Part shown: positions 1 through 7,768 of the stretch, one piece after another
How the letters are laid out: every line of letters begins with the position of its first letter
How positions within the stretch are numbered: position 1 is the first letter of the stretch
Assembly: GCA_905194705.1 (NCBI GenBank)
Contig: CAJJTI010000031.1
Span: forward strand, 1 to 16,132
Length of the DNA: 16,132 nt
Origin: an uncultured Solobacterium sp.
GTDB taxonomy: Bacteria > Bacillota_I > Bacilli_A > Erysipelotrichales > Erysipelotrichaceae
Direction of reading: 5' to 3'
Translations under genes and position numbers: made by a program
The notes under the pieces: generated by a model
What the model was told of the DNA's origin: nothing
Seen by the model: the letters and a program-made list of their open reading frames with translations, nothing else
Databases searched by the model: none

Positions 1-1
1 T

Positions 2-1762
2 TTATATAAGATTACTCTTCCTAAAGATTTGAAACCTACGCCTGGTCTAAAAGTAATGCTAGATATTACTGAATACGGAAGATTATTGAAATTAACATAT
101 CGTGAATCAATTGGATATAAAGATGATCCAGGTATTGATATTTTGTCAGTACTGCTAGATTACGATATTGTTTCTAAATTTTCAGACGAAGTAATTCAAG
201 AAGCCAATGCAGTAAATGAAGTTAGTGAAGAAGAGAAAAAAGATAGAATTGACCTGACTGAAGAAACAATTATTACAATTGATGGTGATTCATCAAAAGA
301 CTTTGATGATGCAGTAGGGGTTATTAAAACTGAAGATGGCTGGATTTTAAAAGTAAATATTGCGGATGTATCACACTATGTTAAAGAAAACTCTGAATTA
401 GATAAAGAAGCTTTAAAAAGAGGTACCTCAACATATGTGACAGATAGAGTTGTACCAATGTTACCACAAGTGTTAAGTAATGGTATATGCAGTTTGAATC
501 CTGATGAAGTAAGACTTACTTTAACTTGTGAAATGCATGTAGGAAAAAATGGTGAAATTAAAGATTATCGTATTTATCCTAGCTTTATCAAGTCTCACGC
601 AAGAATGACTTATGCAAATGTAAATAAGATTTTATTTGGTGATCCAAAAACAACAAGTCAATATGAATTCTTAAATGAAATGCTACATGATTTAAGAGAT
701 TGTGCAGATAGTATTCGTAAACAAAGACACGAAAAAGGTGCTATTGACTTTGAAACACAAGAAGCTGAGATTATAGTGAATGACATTGGTTATCCAGTAG
801 ATATCCGTGTTAGAGAAAGAGGACACGCAGAAAGAATAATTGAAGACTGCATGATTGCAGCTAATGTATCTGTAGCAGACTATATGAACAAGAATCAAAT
901 TCCTTGTTTATACCGTGTTCATGGTGAGCCTGAAATCAAGAAACTTCGTAATTTTGAAGAAACATCATCAAACTTAGGTTGCAAGTTTACGCTTCAGAAA
1001 GCAAATGTTACACCAAAAGAAATTCAAAGTTATCTTGAAAAACATATTGATGCTGAGAATTATCCAATCTTGTCTACGATTCTTTTACGTTGTATGCAGA
1101 AAGCTAAATATGATGCAAAATGTTTAGGGCATTTTGGTTTAGCTGAAGAAGAATATTTACACTTCACTTCACCGATTAGACGTTATCCAGATTTAGTTGT
1201 TCATAGAATGCTATGGGATTATGTATTTAATAATACAAATCGTAATAAAGAAACAGATGCCAAGTTAATGAATGATTATGCAGAACAGACTTCACTTCGC
1301 GAAAGAGAAAGTATTGAAGCAGAACGTGAAGTGGAAGATATGAAAAAAGCTGAATATATGATTGCTAGAGTTGGGCAGAAATTTGAAGCAACAATATCTT
1401 CTGTAACAAGTTTTGGCTTTTTTGCAGAGTTACCTAATACCGTTGAAGGTCTTGTTTCTATTACATCATTAGATGATGATTACTATATCTTTGACTCTCG
1501 TACTACTTCTCTTGTTGGTACAAATAGACATAAGAGATACAGTATTGGTGATAAAGTAAAGATTGTTGTGCTGGCAGCTGATAAAGACACAAGAAGAATT
1601 GATTTTGGTCTAGATAAGCCTAAGAAGAAAATTCAAAGAGAAGCACCTTCAAAGAGAACACATTTTTCACGCCGTAAGGATGATCGTAGCCGTAATCGTA
1701 AAGATGATCAAAAGCGCGGTGGAAGAGGTCGAGGAAAACAACATGGCAAGAGAAGAAAGTAA
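2..1762 (+). CDS. rnr: Ribonuclease R, 3' part (5' end outside window)
   Basis: Processive 3'-5' exoribonuclease that degrades structured RNA and works with tmRNA/SmpB in clearing faulty mRNAs. The reading frame is open from base 2, so the TTG at base 29 is not the start; the N-terminal helix-turn-helix and most of the first cold-shock domain lie off the left edge. About 586 residues are visible. The RNB catalytic domain (about bases 245-1230) keeps the acidic cluster (IDGDSSKDFDDAV, about 278-316), IADVSHYV, the RGTS and PMLP motifs, and the arginine-rich FTSPIRRYPDL motif near 1165-1197. An S1 RNA-binding domain follows (about 1370-1615), then a very basic Lys/Arg/Gly tail of about 50 residues. 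All expected active-site acidic residues are present. It overlaps smpB by 20 bases, a common functional pairing in Firmicutes. Identification is secure. Confidence 0.96.
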   Translation, partial: LYKITLPKDLKPTPGLKVMLDITEYGRLLKLTYRESIGYKDDPGIDILSVLLDYDIVSKFSDEVIQEANAVNEVSEEEKKDRIDLTEETIITIDGDSSKDFDDAVGVIKTEDGWILKVNIADVSHYVKENSELDKEALKRGTSTYVTDRVVPMLPQVLSNGICSLNPDEVRLTLTCEMHVGKNGEIKDYRIYPSFIKSHARMTYANVNKILFGDPKTTSQYEFLNEMLHDLRDCADSIRKQRHEKGAIDFETQEAEIIVNDIGYPVDIRVRERGHAERIIEDCMIAANVSVADYMNKNQIPCLYRVHGEPEIKKLRNFEETSSNLGCKFTLQKANVTPKEIQSYLEKHIDAENYPILSTILLRCMQKAKYDAKCLGHFGLAEEEYLHFTSPIRRYPDLVVHRMLWDYVFNNTNRNKETDAKLMNDYAEQTSLRERESIEAEREVEDMKKAEYMIARVGQKFEATISSVTSFGFFAELPNTVEGLVSITSLDDDYYIFDSRTTSLVGTNRHKRYSIGDKVKIVVLAADKDTRRIDFGLDKPKKKIQREAPSKRTHFSRRKDDRSRNRKDDQKRGGRGRGKQHGKRRK

Positions 1763-2210
1763 AGAAAAAGTTGTTGCGCTGAATCGTAAAGCATCACATG
1801 ATTATTTCCTGGAAGAAAGATATGAATGTGGCATCGCTTTAACAGGTACAGAAATTAAATCTGTGCGTGCTGGAAAAGTACAATTTAAAGATGCTTTCAT
1901 TTCTATATATAAGGGTGAAGCCTGGATAAAAGGTATGCATATATCACCTTATAAGTATGGAAATATCTTCAATGTTGATGAAACTAGAGATAGAAAGCTG
2001 TTACTTCATAAATATGAAATACGTAAGTTATACGATAAAGTACGCTTAAAGGGATATACACTTGTTCCTACAAGGATGTACTTAAAAAATGGTAGAGCAA
2101 AGATGGAAATTGCGTTAGCTAAAGGTAAGAACTTATACGATAAGCGTGAAACAGACAAATTACGCGATGCTAAGCGTGAGATGGAAAAAGCATTGAAATT
2201 TAATAGATAA
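1743..2210 (+). CDS. smpB: SsrA-binding protein SmpB
   Basis: Small basic protein that binds tmRNA and delivers it to stalled ribosomes for trans-translation. The 155-residue product is the usual family length. Seen motifs include SHDYFLEERYECGIALTGTE near the N-terminus, IKSVRAGKV, the RKLLLHKYEI block, GYTLVPTRMYLKNG, and the C-terminal LAKGKNLYDKRE followed by a basic helix. I chose ATG 1743 (MAREESKEK) over an in-frame ATG at 1680, because the latter would add 21 non-conserved residues read in another frame of the rnr tail, and because GAGGA at 1731-1735 gives good spacing to 1743. The start lies inside rnr, so translational coupling is likely. The tmRNA gene, which often follows smpB, is not found directly downstream. 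Confidence 0.96.
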   Translation: MAREESKEKVVALNRKASHDYFLEERYECGIALTGTEIKSVRAGKVQFKDAFISIYKGEAWIKGMHISPYKYGNIFNVDETRDRKLLLHKYEIRKLYDKVRLKGYTLVPTRMYLKNGRAKMEIALAKGKNLYDKRETDKLRDAKREMEKALKFNR

Positions 2211-2291
2211 AAGCGATAAAAGCAATTTGAATATTTGATGTTTCAAAAAAGTATTTTTGATATTAGAATTTATATGTATAAGTAAACTTTT
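2211..2291 (+). other. Short spacer between smpB and the RpiR gene
   Basis: TTGATG (2235-2240) and GATATT (2259-2264) at 18-bp spacing could form a weak promoter for the regulator. TCAAAAA/TTTTTGA (2243-2249 with 2254-2260) makes an A/T-only hairpin that could slow transcription leaving smpB. No tmRNA-like sequence is present here. Confidence 0.3.
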
Positions 2292-3038
2292 ATGGAATTC
2301 TATATTAAAAATTATGACATACTAACAAATACAGAGCGAGATTTATTACATTATATCCTTGACAATGAAGAGTTGGTTCAAAAATTGACTGCCGCTAAAC
2401 TTGCTGATAGATGTGGTGTTAGTAAAACAGTTGTTATTAACATGTGCCAAAAGTTAGGTTTTGATGGATATAATGAACTAAAATATTATTTGAAAAATAA
2501 AAATAACAATAATCAAAATCTTGTTAAAGAAGATAATACAAAATCTTTGCTAGTTGATATAGTTGAAAAAACATTAGCAATTAATGATGAAGTTGCTATA
2601 GACGCAATTGCTAAAAAAATATGCTCGGCAGAATGTGTTTACGTTGTATCTAGAGGTACCTCTAAAGCAATTGGGATGTATTTAACACATTTGCTACTCA
2701 CATTGAATATTAAATGCATTAATATTCCTGACTATAACTTGTTGGATATTATTGCTAAAAAGATGTCTCATAATGAAGTAATGATTGCTTTATCACTTTC
2801 TGGCGAAACACCAATTATTGTACAAATAGCCAAAATAGTGAAAGCATATGGTAATTCATTAATCACAATTACAGCATTTTCTAACAGTACATTATGCATG
2901 TATAGTGATTATTCATTGTATTTCAGTTCAGCTTCTCTTGATACCAAAAATAATGATGTAGTAACAAGAATTGGCATGATGGCGGTTATTGATTATTTGA
3001 TTAGCTATTTAAAAAATATATGTAGCGTGAGAGATTGA
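2292..3038 (+). CDS. MurR/RpiR-family transcriptional regulator (HTH + SIS)
   Basis: Predicted sugar-phosphate-responsive regulator of the following PTS operon. Residues about 1-77 form an HTH_6 winged helix (LADRCGVSKTVVINMCQKLGF at 37-57). Residues about 110-240 form an SIS domain (VYVVSRGTSKAIG; LSLSGETPIIV) that binds phosphosugars in this family. At 248 residues it is somewhat shorter than the usual 270-290. GlvR of Bacillus subtilis, which controls the glvA-glvR-glvC maltose-6'-phosphate operon, belongs to the same family, and the neighbours here (GlvC-like EIICB, GlvA-like GH4) are of the same type. By analogy it may be an activator, but that is inference. The start codon has no clear Shine-Dalgarno; the in-frame ATG at 2274 is followed at once by a stop, so 2292 is the first usable start. 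It has its own terminator, separating it from the operon. Confidence 0.9.
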   Translation: MEFYIKNYDILTNTERDLLHYILDNEELVQKLTAAKLADRCGVSKTVVINMCQKLGFDGYNELKYYLKNKNNNNQNLVKEDNTKSLLVDIVEKTLAINDEVAIDAIAKKICSAECVYVVSRGTSKAIGMYLTHLLLTLNIKCINIPDYNLLDIIAKKMSHNEVMIALSLSGETPIIVQIAKIVKAYGNSLITITAFSNSTLCMYSDYSLYFSSASLDTKNNDVVTRIGMMAVIDYLISYLKNICSVRD

Positions 3039-3053
3039 TTTCACGCTTTTTTT
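3024..3053 (+). terminator. Rho-independent terminator of the RpiR gene
   Basis: Perfect 7-bp stem AGCGTGA (3024-3030) / TCACGCT (3041-3047), 10-nt loop, then seven T (3047-3053). The left arm lies inside the last codons of the regulator gene, so the stop codon falls in the loop. It separates regulator transcription from the PTS operon downstream. Confidence 0.85.
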
Positions 3054-3080
3054 GACCAAAGTCATTTTGCGTGACCAAAG
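3053..3080 (+). promoter_or_regulatory. Candidate operator: repeated TGACCAAAG with TGAC/GTCA half-sites
   Basis: TGACCAAAG occurs twice in direct orientation (3053-3061 and 3072-3080), 19 bp start to start (about two helical turns). An inverted GTCA lies between them, giving TGAC-N4-GTCA-N7-TGAC. It lies just after the regulator's terminator and before a cre-like site, where an RpiR-type activator would be expected to bind. Assignment to this regulator is inference. Confidence 0.5.
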
Positions 3081-3082
3081 AA

Positions 3083-3096
3083 AGAAAGCGTTTTCA
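3083..3096 (+). promoter_or_regulatory. cre site (CcpA catabolite control)
   Basis: AGAAAGCGTTTTCA matches the classical catabolite-responsive element TGWAANCGNTNWCA at every specified position except the first base. It lies 68 bp upstream of the EIICB start codon, a location where CcpA-HPr(Ser-P) would repress a sugar PTS operon in a Firmicute. Confidence 0.75.
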
Positions 3097-3107
3097 AAAA
3101 AATGGTT

Positions 3108-3121
3108 AACTCAATTGAATT
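3108..3121 (+). promoter_or_regulatory. Short palindrome in the PTS operon leader
   Basis: AACTCAATTGAATT is an inverted repeat centred on the perfect octamer TCAATTGA (3111-3118). It may be a second operator or overlap the core promoter. I cannot place a convincing -35/-10 pair here: TTGAAT at 3115-3120 has only a poor partner (AATTAT, 3135-3140, at short spacing). The translation signal is clear: AAGGAG at 3150-3155, 8 nt before ATG 3164. Confidence 0.35.
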
Positions 3122-3163
3122 GGGGTAAACTCTCAATTATCCTTTAGGCAAGGAGATACGATA

Positions 3164-4726
3164 ATGAAAAAGTATAGTGAACAAATTCAACGCTTTGGAA
3201 GATCTTTACTACTTCCTATTGGTGTTATGGCACCAGTCGGATTGTTATTAGGACTTTCTGGAGCATTCACTCAATCTTACATGATTGAGCTCATCCCATT
3301 TTTGGGGAATCCTACAGTAAAACTCATATTTATGAGCATCAGACAGATTGCGGATTTAATCTTTGCGAATATCCCAATTATGTTTGCTATGGGTGTTGCA
3401 ATTGGTATGTCTAAGAAAGATAAAAGTATTGCAACTTTTGCGGCTGTAATGTCTTACTTAGTTTTCTTAGTAACAATGAACGTTTGGTTAAAAGCTACAG
3501 GACAGTTAATCACAGATGGAAGTAATATTTCTATTTATGGTCAAACGACTGTATTAGGTATCCAAACATTAAATGTCAACGTTCTTGGTGGTATTATTGC
3601 AGGTCTAGTAGCTGCTTGGGCAACTGACAAATATTATAATTTGGAACTTCCTCTAGCATTTGCATTCTTCCAAGGAAAGAAATCAGTACCATTAATTTCT
3701 ATGGGTGTATGTATTGTTATTGGCTTAATTCTTCCTTTCTTTTGGCAATATTTCATTGCTTTCTGTTCAAGTTTATCAGGCCTATTAACACATAAAATAT
3801 TAGGACCTATCTTAAGCGGATTTGTAAACAGAATGATGATTCCATTTGGTTTACACCATGTTTGGAATGCAATGCTAAGATTTACTGAAGCTGGTGGTAC
3901 TTATGTAATCAATGGTGAAACATATATTGGTTATTTAAATGCTATGAATGAAATTTTATTCAACTTAGGACCAGATAGTGAATATTGGGCAATGATGCCT
4001 GAATTAACTAGATTTGGTGCCCAAAACCAAATGGTAAGAACACTATTTGTTTTCCCTGCAATTGGTCTAGCAATGTATCAAACTGCTTATCCAGAAAACA
4101 AAGCTTTAGCTAAATCGTTAATTTTAACTTCTGTATTAACTGCTGCTTTAGGTAACGTTACAGAACCATTAGAATTTACATTCTTATTTATCGCACCGCT
4201 GCTATATTTAATTTATGCATTATTAGGAACAGTTATTTCTCTAGCTCTTTACTTTATGGGAACAGCTGTTGGTTATATTAGAGGTACAATATTTGACTTT
4301 ATTATTTTCGGTGTAATGTATAAAAACTCACATTGGATCAATATTGTTATTGTTGGTATTATCGCCTTCGTAGTTCATTACTTCTTATTCAAATGGTGGA
4401 TTGTAAAATTTGATGTTAAGACACCAGGTAGAGAGGATGCTCCAAGCAATGATAATGTATTGGTAAGAGAAAAGAGATATGGTGAAATTGCTGATATTGT
4501 AATTGAAGCATTAGGTGGACCAGAAAATATTGGTACAGTAGAGAATTGTATTACACGTTTGAGAGTTGATATTAACGATAATAAGAAGATTGATAAAGAT
4601 TTATTGATGAAATCAGGTTGTTCTGGAATTTTCTTCCCAACAACAAAACATATTCACATTGTATTTGGACCATTAGTAGAATTTGTAAGAAATGCAGTTG
4701 ATGAAAAATTAGGAAGAATAGGTTAA
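3164..4726 (+). CDS. PTS EIICB, glucose superfamily, alpha-glucoside (GlvC/MalP-like) type
   Basis: Membrane permease that imports and phosphorylates a sugar. Residues 1 to about 420 form the EIIC domain with some ten membrane segments. It carries family landmarks: FGLHHVWN, GNVTEPLEFTFLFIAP and, after the last segment, KFDVKTPGRED, closely matching the linker of the maltose permease GlvC. Residues about 440-520 form EIIB, whose phosphorylated cysteine is Cys462 in VENCITRLRVDIN. There is no EIIA domain; a free EIIA-Glc is encoded three genes later. GH4 6-phospho-glucosidase follows after 5 bp, so an alpha-linked disaccharide or alpha-glucoside is the likely substrate. Maltose is the known substrate of the nearest described type, but the NagA-like enzyme in the operon leaves room for an acylated or amino sugar. 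At 520 residues the length is normal. Confidence 0.92.
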   Translation: MKKYSEQIQRFGRSLLLPIGVMAPVGLLLGLSGAFTQSYMIELIPFLGNPTVKLIFMSIRQIADLIFANIPIMFAMGVAIGMSKKDKSIATFAAVMSYLVFLVTMNVWLKATGQLITDGSNISIYGQTTVLGIQTLNVNVLGGIIAGLVAAWATDKYYNLELPLAFAFFQGKKSVPLISMGVCIVIGLILPFFWQYFIAFCSSLSGLLTHKILGPILSGFVNRMMIPFGLHHVWNAMLRFTEAGGTYVINGETYIGYLNAMNEILFNLGPDSEYWAMMPELTRFGAQNQMVRTLFVFPAIGLAMYQTAYPENKALAKSLILTSVLTAALGNVTEPLEFTFLFIAPLLYLIYALLGTVISLALYFMGTAVGYIRGTIFDFIIFGVMYKNSHWINIVIVGIIAFVVHYFLFKWWIVKFDVKTPGREDAPSNDNVLVREKRYGEIADIVIEALGGPENIGTVENCITRLRVDINDNKKIDKDLLMKSGCSGIFFPTTKHIHIVFGPLVEFVRNAVDEKLGRIG

Positions 4727-4731
4727 TTTTT

Positions 4732-6066
4732 ATGAGAAAGCCAAATGTAATAACAATTTCTGGAGCTGGTAGTTGCAGAACACCAGCCGTAATCGGAACG
4801 ATGATGGAAATGAAAGAAAGATTTCCAGTATCAAAAGTAATTTTCTACGATCCAGATTTAGAAAGATTCAAAAAAATTGAAGATTATTGTTTATTATTAA
4901 TCAAATGCATGAGTCCTGAAACCGAAGTTGTTGTGACGGATAATATGGACGAAGCATATTGCAAGACAGATTTTGTGTTCTGCCAAATGCGAGTTGGAAA
5001 GAGTGAAATGCGCTCATATGATGAAAAAATTCCACTGAAATATGGTTTGGTAGGACAAGAAACATGTGGTCCAGGTGGTTTTGCATATGGAATGAGATCA
5101 ATTGGCGGCATGAAAGAAATGGTTGAATGTGTAAGAAAATACAGTAAAGATACATGGATTTTAAACTACACCAATCCTGCAGCTATTGTTGGTCTTGCAT
5201 TACATAGACTATTTCCAGATGACAAGAGAATTGTAAATATGTGTGACCAACCATATTCAATGATGGTAAGTTTTGCAAAAATATTAGGTGTTGATTCAAA
5301 AAAATTACATGCTAGATATTTTGGACTGAATCATTTTGGATGGTTTACAGATATCTATGATGAAGAAGGACATAACTACTTTGAACAGTTACGAGATTAT
5401 TTAGCAAACAATGATTTTAAGCCATATAATGCTGAACAAAGAACTAAGTCATGGTTAGACACATACTTAAGAGTGAATAGAATGATGAAGTGTGTTAATG
5501 AATATATTCCGAATACATACTTGCAGTATTATTTTTATTCAGATGAGATTGCTAAAGAAAGTGATCCAAACTTTACAAGAGCAGATGAAACAATGCAAAC
5601 AAGAGAAAAAGAAGTTTGGGATACTTGTGCTACAGCAATTGGTAAAAATAGCTTAGAAGGCATAAAAGTATTAACTTCTCCAGTATTTGGATCAATGATG
5701 ATAGAAGTGGCAGAATCTATTGCTTATGATTTAAATAACGAGTTTATTGTTATGGCACCGAATGATAATCTTATTCCTAACTTCTCACATGATGCAATTG
5801 TTGAGGTGGCTGGAACACTTGGTAAAGATGGAGTCCATCCAATTGCGTATGGCGATATTAAACCTTTCTATAAAGGTCTAATGGAAAATCAATATGCTTA
5901 TGAAGAATTAACATGTGAAGCTTGGATTGAACAAGATTATACAAAGGCATTGCAAGCTTTAGCTTTGAATAGAACAGTTAATAGTTTTGATAAAGCAAAA
6001 GCAGTCTTAGATGATTTAATGGAAGCAAATAAGGATTATTGGCAATTAAAGGTTAAAAAAGGTTAA
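4732..6066 (+). CDS. GH4 NAD+/Mn2+-dependent 6-phospho-glucosidase (GlvA/MalH-like)
   Basis: Cytoplasmic hydrolase that splits the phosphorylated disaccharide delivered by the PTS, using NAD+ and a divalent metal in an oxidation-elimination mechanism. The 444 residues match the length of GlvA (about 441). Seen features: N-terminal dinucleotide-binding strand with GAGS (residues 11-14); the hallmark block KYGLVGQETCGPGG with YGMRSIGG; NYTNPAAIV; metal-ligand Cys171 and neighbouring Asp172; metal-ligand His201 in LNHFGW; and the tyrosine-rich NTYLQYY. The signature C-D-M-P reported for 6-phospho-alpha-glucosidases reads C-D-Q-P here; the beta-specific enzymes have CN(V/I)P, so the Asp favours alpha specificity. 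The second glycine of the usual GGGS is Ala. It sits 5 bp after the permease and 5 bp before the NagA-like gene. Function class is secure; exact substrate is not. Confidence 0.92.
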   Translation: MRKPNVITISGAGSCRTPAVIGTMMEMKERFPVSKVIFYDPDLERFKKIEDYCLLLIKCMSPETEVVVTDNMDEAYCKTDFVFCQMRVGKSEMRSYDEKIPLKYGLVGQETCGPGGFAYGMRSIGGMKEMVECVRKYSKDTWILNYTNPAAIVGLALHRLFPDDKRIVNMCDQPYSMMVSFAKILGVDSKKLHARYFGLNHFGWFTDIYDEEGHNYFEQLRDYLANNDFKPYNAEQRTKSWLDTYLRVNRMMKCVNEYIPNTYLQYYFYSDEIAKESDPNFTRADETMQTREKEVWDTCATAIGKNSLEGIKVLTSPVFGSMMIEVAESIAYDLNNEFIVMAPNDNLIPNFSHDAIVEVAGTLGKDGVHPIAYGDIKPFYKGLMENQYAYEELTCEAWIEQDYTKALQALALNRTVNSFDKAKAVLDDLMEANKDYWQLKVKKG

Positions 6067-6071
6067 ATGAT

Positions 6072-7274
6072 ATGTATATTAAGTGTGATAAAATTTATTT
6101 TCCTAATCAAATTATTAAATCGGGATATTTGACAATTGCAGATGGTAAAGTTGGCGAAGTAGTCAAAGAAATACCAGATAGTGAAGAGTATATAGATTAT
6201 ACAGGGTATAGCATTATTCCGGGATTTATTGATCAACATCTTCATGGCTGGGGCACAGGCAGTTTTGGAAATGATAAGTCAGTTCATTCTATTAATGAAA
6301 TGAAAAAAAATCTTCCTTATGAAGGTGTTACAAGTTTCTTGGCTACAAGTGGAGCAGAACCTATTGACGATCTTGTTGAAGGGATTAAAAATGCAAGTTA
6401 TGTTGTGGACAATCAAAAAGATGATGGTGCAACTTTACTTGGTGTTCATCTTGAGGGACCATTTATTAATAAAGAATTCAAAGGTATGCAAAGAGAAGAA
6501 TGTTGCATAAATCCAGATATGGATATTATGAAACAATTCATGAATGCGCAATCGCATGAACATATTATTAAATTGATGACAATTGCTCCAGAGTTACCTG
6601 GATCATTAGAAATGATTAAGTTTTGTAAAGCAAACAATATTCAATTAAATATTGGACATAGTGCCGCAACATTTGATTGTATTAAAGAACTGAAGGAATA
6701 TGGGTTAGGTGGGGTAACACATATGTTCAGTGGTATGAAAGGGTTCCATCATAGAGAGTTAGGTGTTGCTGGAGCTGCAATGTATTTTGATGATTTGAAT
6801 TGTGAATTTGCTAAACAAACTGGAATGACAGTTAAACCAGAAGCTTTTGAAATTATTTGGAAGTTAAAAGACAAAAATAAAATTATTATGACTACTGATT
6901 GTGGCGGTATGGCATTAGCAAAAAAACAAAAATATCACTATATCAGAAAAGAAACATTCATTCCCGATGGAGAATACTTACTCATTAGAAGCGATGACGG
7001 AACGGAAAGAAGAATCAAAAAAGATTGCTATTCTGAAGTAAGAGATTTAGAGTTAAGTTATATTAAATCGATTCGTAATCTAATTAAGAATGTTCATCCA
7101 TCAATGCATGAAATATGCAAAATTACAGCGGAGAACCCTGCTAAATATATATCAGTATATGATAAAAAAGGTAGTTTAGATGCAGGTAAAGATGCGGACT
7201 TCTTGGTTGTAGATGATAATTTTGAATTGATTGCTACATACTGTATGGGTAAGCCATATATTTACGGAGAATAG
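6072..7274 (+). CDS. NagA-like amidohydrolase (divergent N-acetylglucosamine-6-phosphate deacetylase family)
   Basis: Metal-dependent TIM-barrel amidohydrolase of the NagA family. The fold and catalytic residues are present: HLH (His56/His58) after the GFIDQ strand, Glu128 in HLEGPF, His196 in GHSAA, His217 in THMFS, and Asp276 in TTDCGG. The C-terminal NPAKYISV and GKDADFLVVDD are typical. Substrate-contact positions differ from ordinary NagA: THLFNAM reads THMFSGM (Asn-Ala to Ser-Gly at 220-221), GIHVxP reads GMTVKP (His to Thr253), and the usual LAGS loop before the last helices is not recognisable. This suggests a related but different acyl-sugar phosphate, or a disaccharide derivative. 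The start at 6072 is 5 bp after the GH4 stop, with an AAGG-rich Shine-Dalgarno. It is co-transcribed with the PTS genes. Family placement is strong; calling it nagA would overstate the evidence. Confidence 0.85.
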   Translation: MYIKCDKIYFPNQIIKSGYLTIADGKVGEVVKEIPDSEEYIDYTGYSIIPGFIDQHLHGWGTGSFGNDKSVHSINEMKKNLPYEGVTSFLATSGAEPIDDLVEGIKNASYVVDNQKDDGATLLGVHLEGPFINKEFKGMQREECCINPDMDIMKQFMNAQSHEHIIKLMTIAPELPGSLEMIKFCKANNIQLNIGHSAATFDCIKELKEYGLGGVTHMFSGMKGFHHRELGVAGAAMYFDDLNCEFAKQTGMTVKPEAFEIIWKLKDKNKIIMTTDCGGMALAKKQKYHYIRKETFIPDGEYLLIRSDDGTERRIKKDCYSEVRDLELSYIKSIRNLIKNVHPSMHEICKITAENPAKYISVYDKKGSLDAGKDADFLVVDDNFELIATYCMGKPYIYGE

Positions 7275-7277
7275 AAT

Positions 7278-7757
7278 ATGTTTAAAAATTTCTTTAAACC
7301 AAAACCAACAAATTTTATTTCACCTTTTAAAGGAAAGTTAATGACTATTGAAGAAGTTCCAGATCCTGTATTCAGCGAAAAATCAATGGGTGATGGATTT
7401 GCAATAGAAATGCATGATGGTAATGTTTATGCTCCTTGTGATGGTGAAATAGTAGTGTTATTTCCAACAGGACATGCAATTGGTATTAAGTCTGTTGATC
7501 GAAATGAGTATTTACTACATCTTGGTTTAGAAACCGTAAATTATAAAGGTGAAGGTTTTCAAACATTTGTTAAAGTTGGCGATAAAGTTAAACAAGGAGA
7601 TTTATTAGCAAAAGTTGATTTGGATTTTTTTAGAACAAACAATGTATGTATGGTTAGTCCTATTATTGTGACAAATGCAAATCAAAGGAAAATTAAACTA
7701 TTAAAAAGCGGAGAAGTAGAAGCAAAAGAAAAAGATATTCTATCTATTACGGCTTAG
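7278..7757 (+). CDS. PTS EIIA, glucose type (Crr-like)
   Basis: Soluble phosphocarrier that passes phosphate from HPr to the EIIB domain. The 159-residue beta-sandwich protein keeps both family histidines: His66 in GHAIGIKS and the phosphorylated His81 in YLLHLGLETV, exactly 15 residues apart as in E. coli EIIA-Glc (75/90). Other landmarks are SPFKGKL near the N-terminus, MGDGFAIE, APCDGEIVV, GEGFQTFVKVGDKVKQGDLL and SPIIVTN. It starts 3 bp after the NagA-like stop with GGAGAA as Shine-Dalgarno. It completes the EIICB encoded upstream, which lacks its own EIIA. It is of the wrong superfamily to serve the mannose-type EIIB/EIICD encoded further right. Confidence 0.94.
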   Translation: MFKNFFKPKPTNFISPFKGKLMTIEEVPDPVFSEKSMGDGFAIEMHDGNVYAPCDGEIVVLFPTGHAIGIKSVDRNEYLLHLGLETVNYKGEGFQTFVKVGDKVKQGDLLAKVDLDFFRTNNVCMVSPIIVTNANQRKIKLLKSGEVEAKEKDILSITA

Positions 7758-7768
7758 AAGGAGTATGT

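Noticed and set aside
29..31. TTG at base 29 as the start of RNase R
   Set aside because: The frame is open to base 2 with conserved-looking residues before it, and a complete RNase R is over 100 residues longer; the true start is outside the window.
692..898. Minus-strand open frame inside rnr, and similar antisense frames at 4884-5155, 6063-6245, 6446-6637, 10885-11067, 11702-11893 and 13634-13867
   Set aside because: Each lies opposite a well-supported gene, shows no family motif or ribosome binding site, and has a composition expected from antisense reading of AT-rich codons.
2243..2260. Hairpin TCAAAAA/TTTTTGA as terminator of smpB
   Set aside because: The stem has a single G-C pair and no T run after it; at most a weak pause site.
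2211..2291. tmRNA gene (ssrA) directly after smpB
   Set aside because: The spacer is only 81 bp, with no tRNA-Ala-like acceptor or tag-coding sequence.
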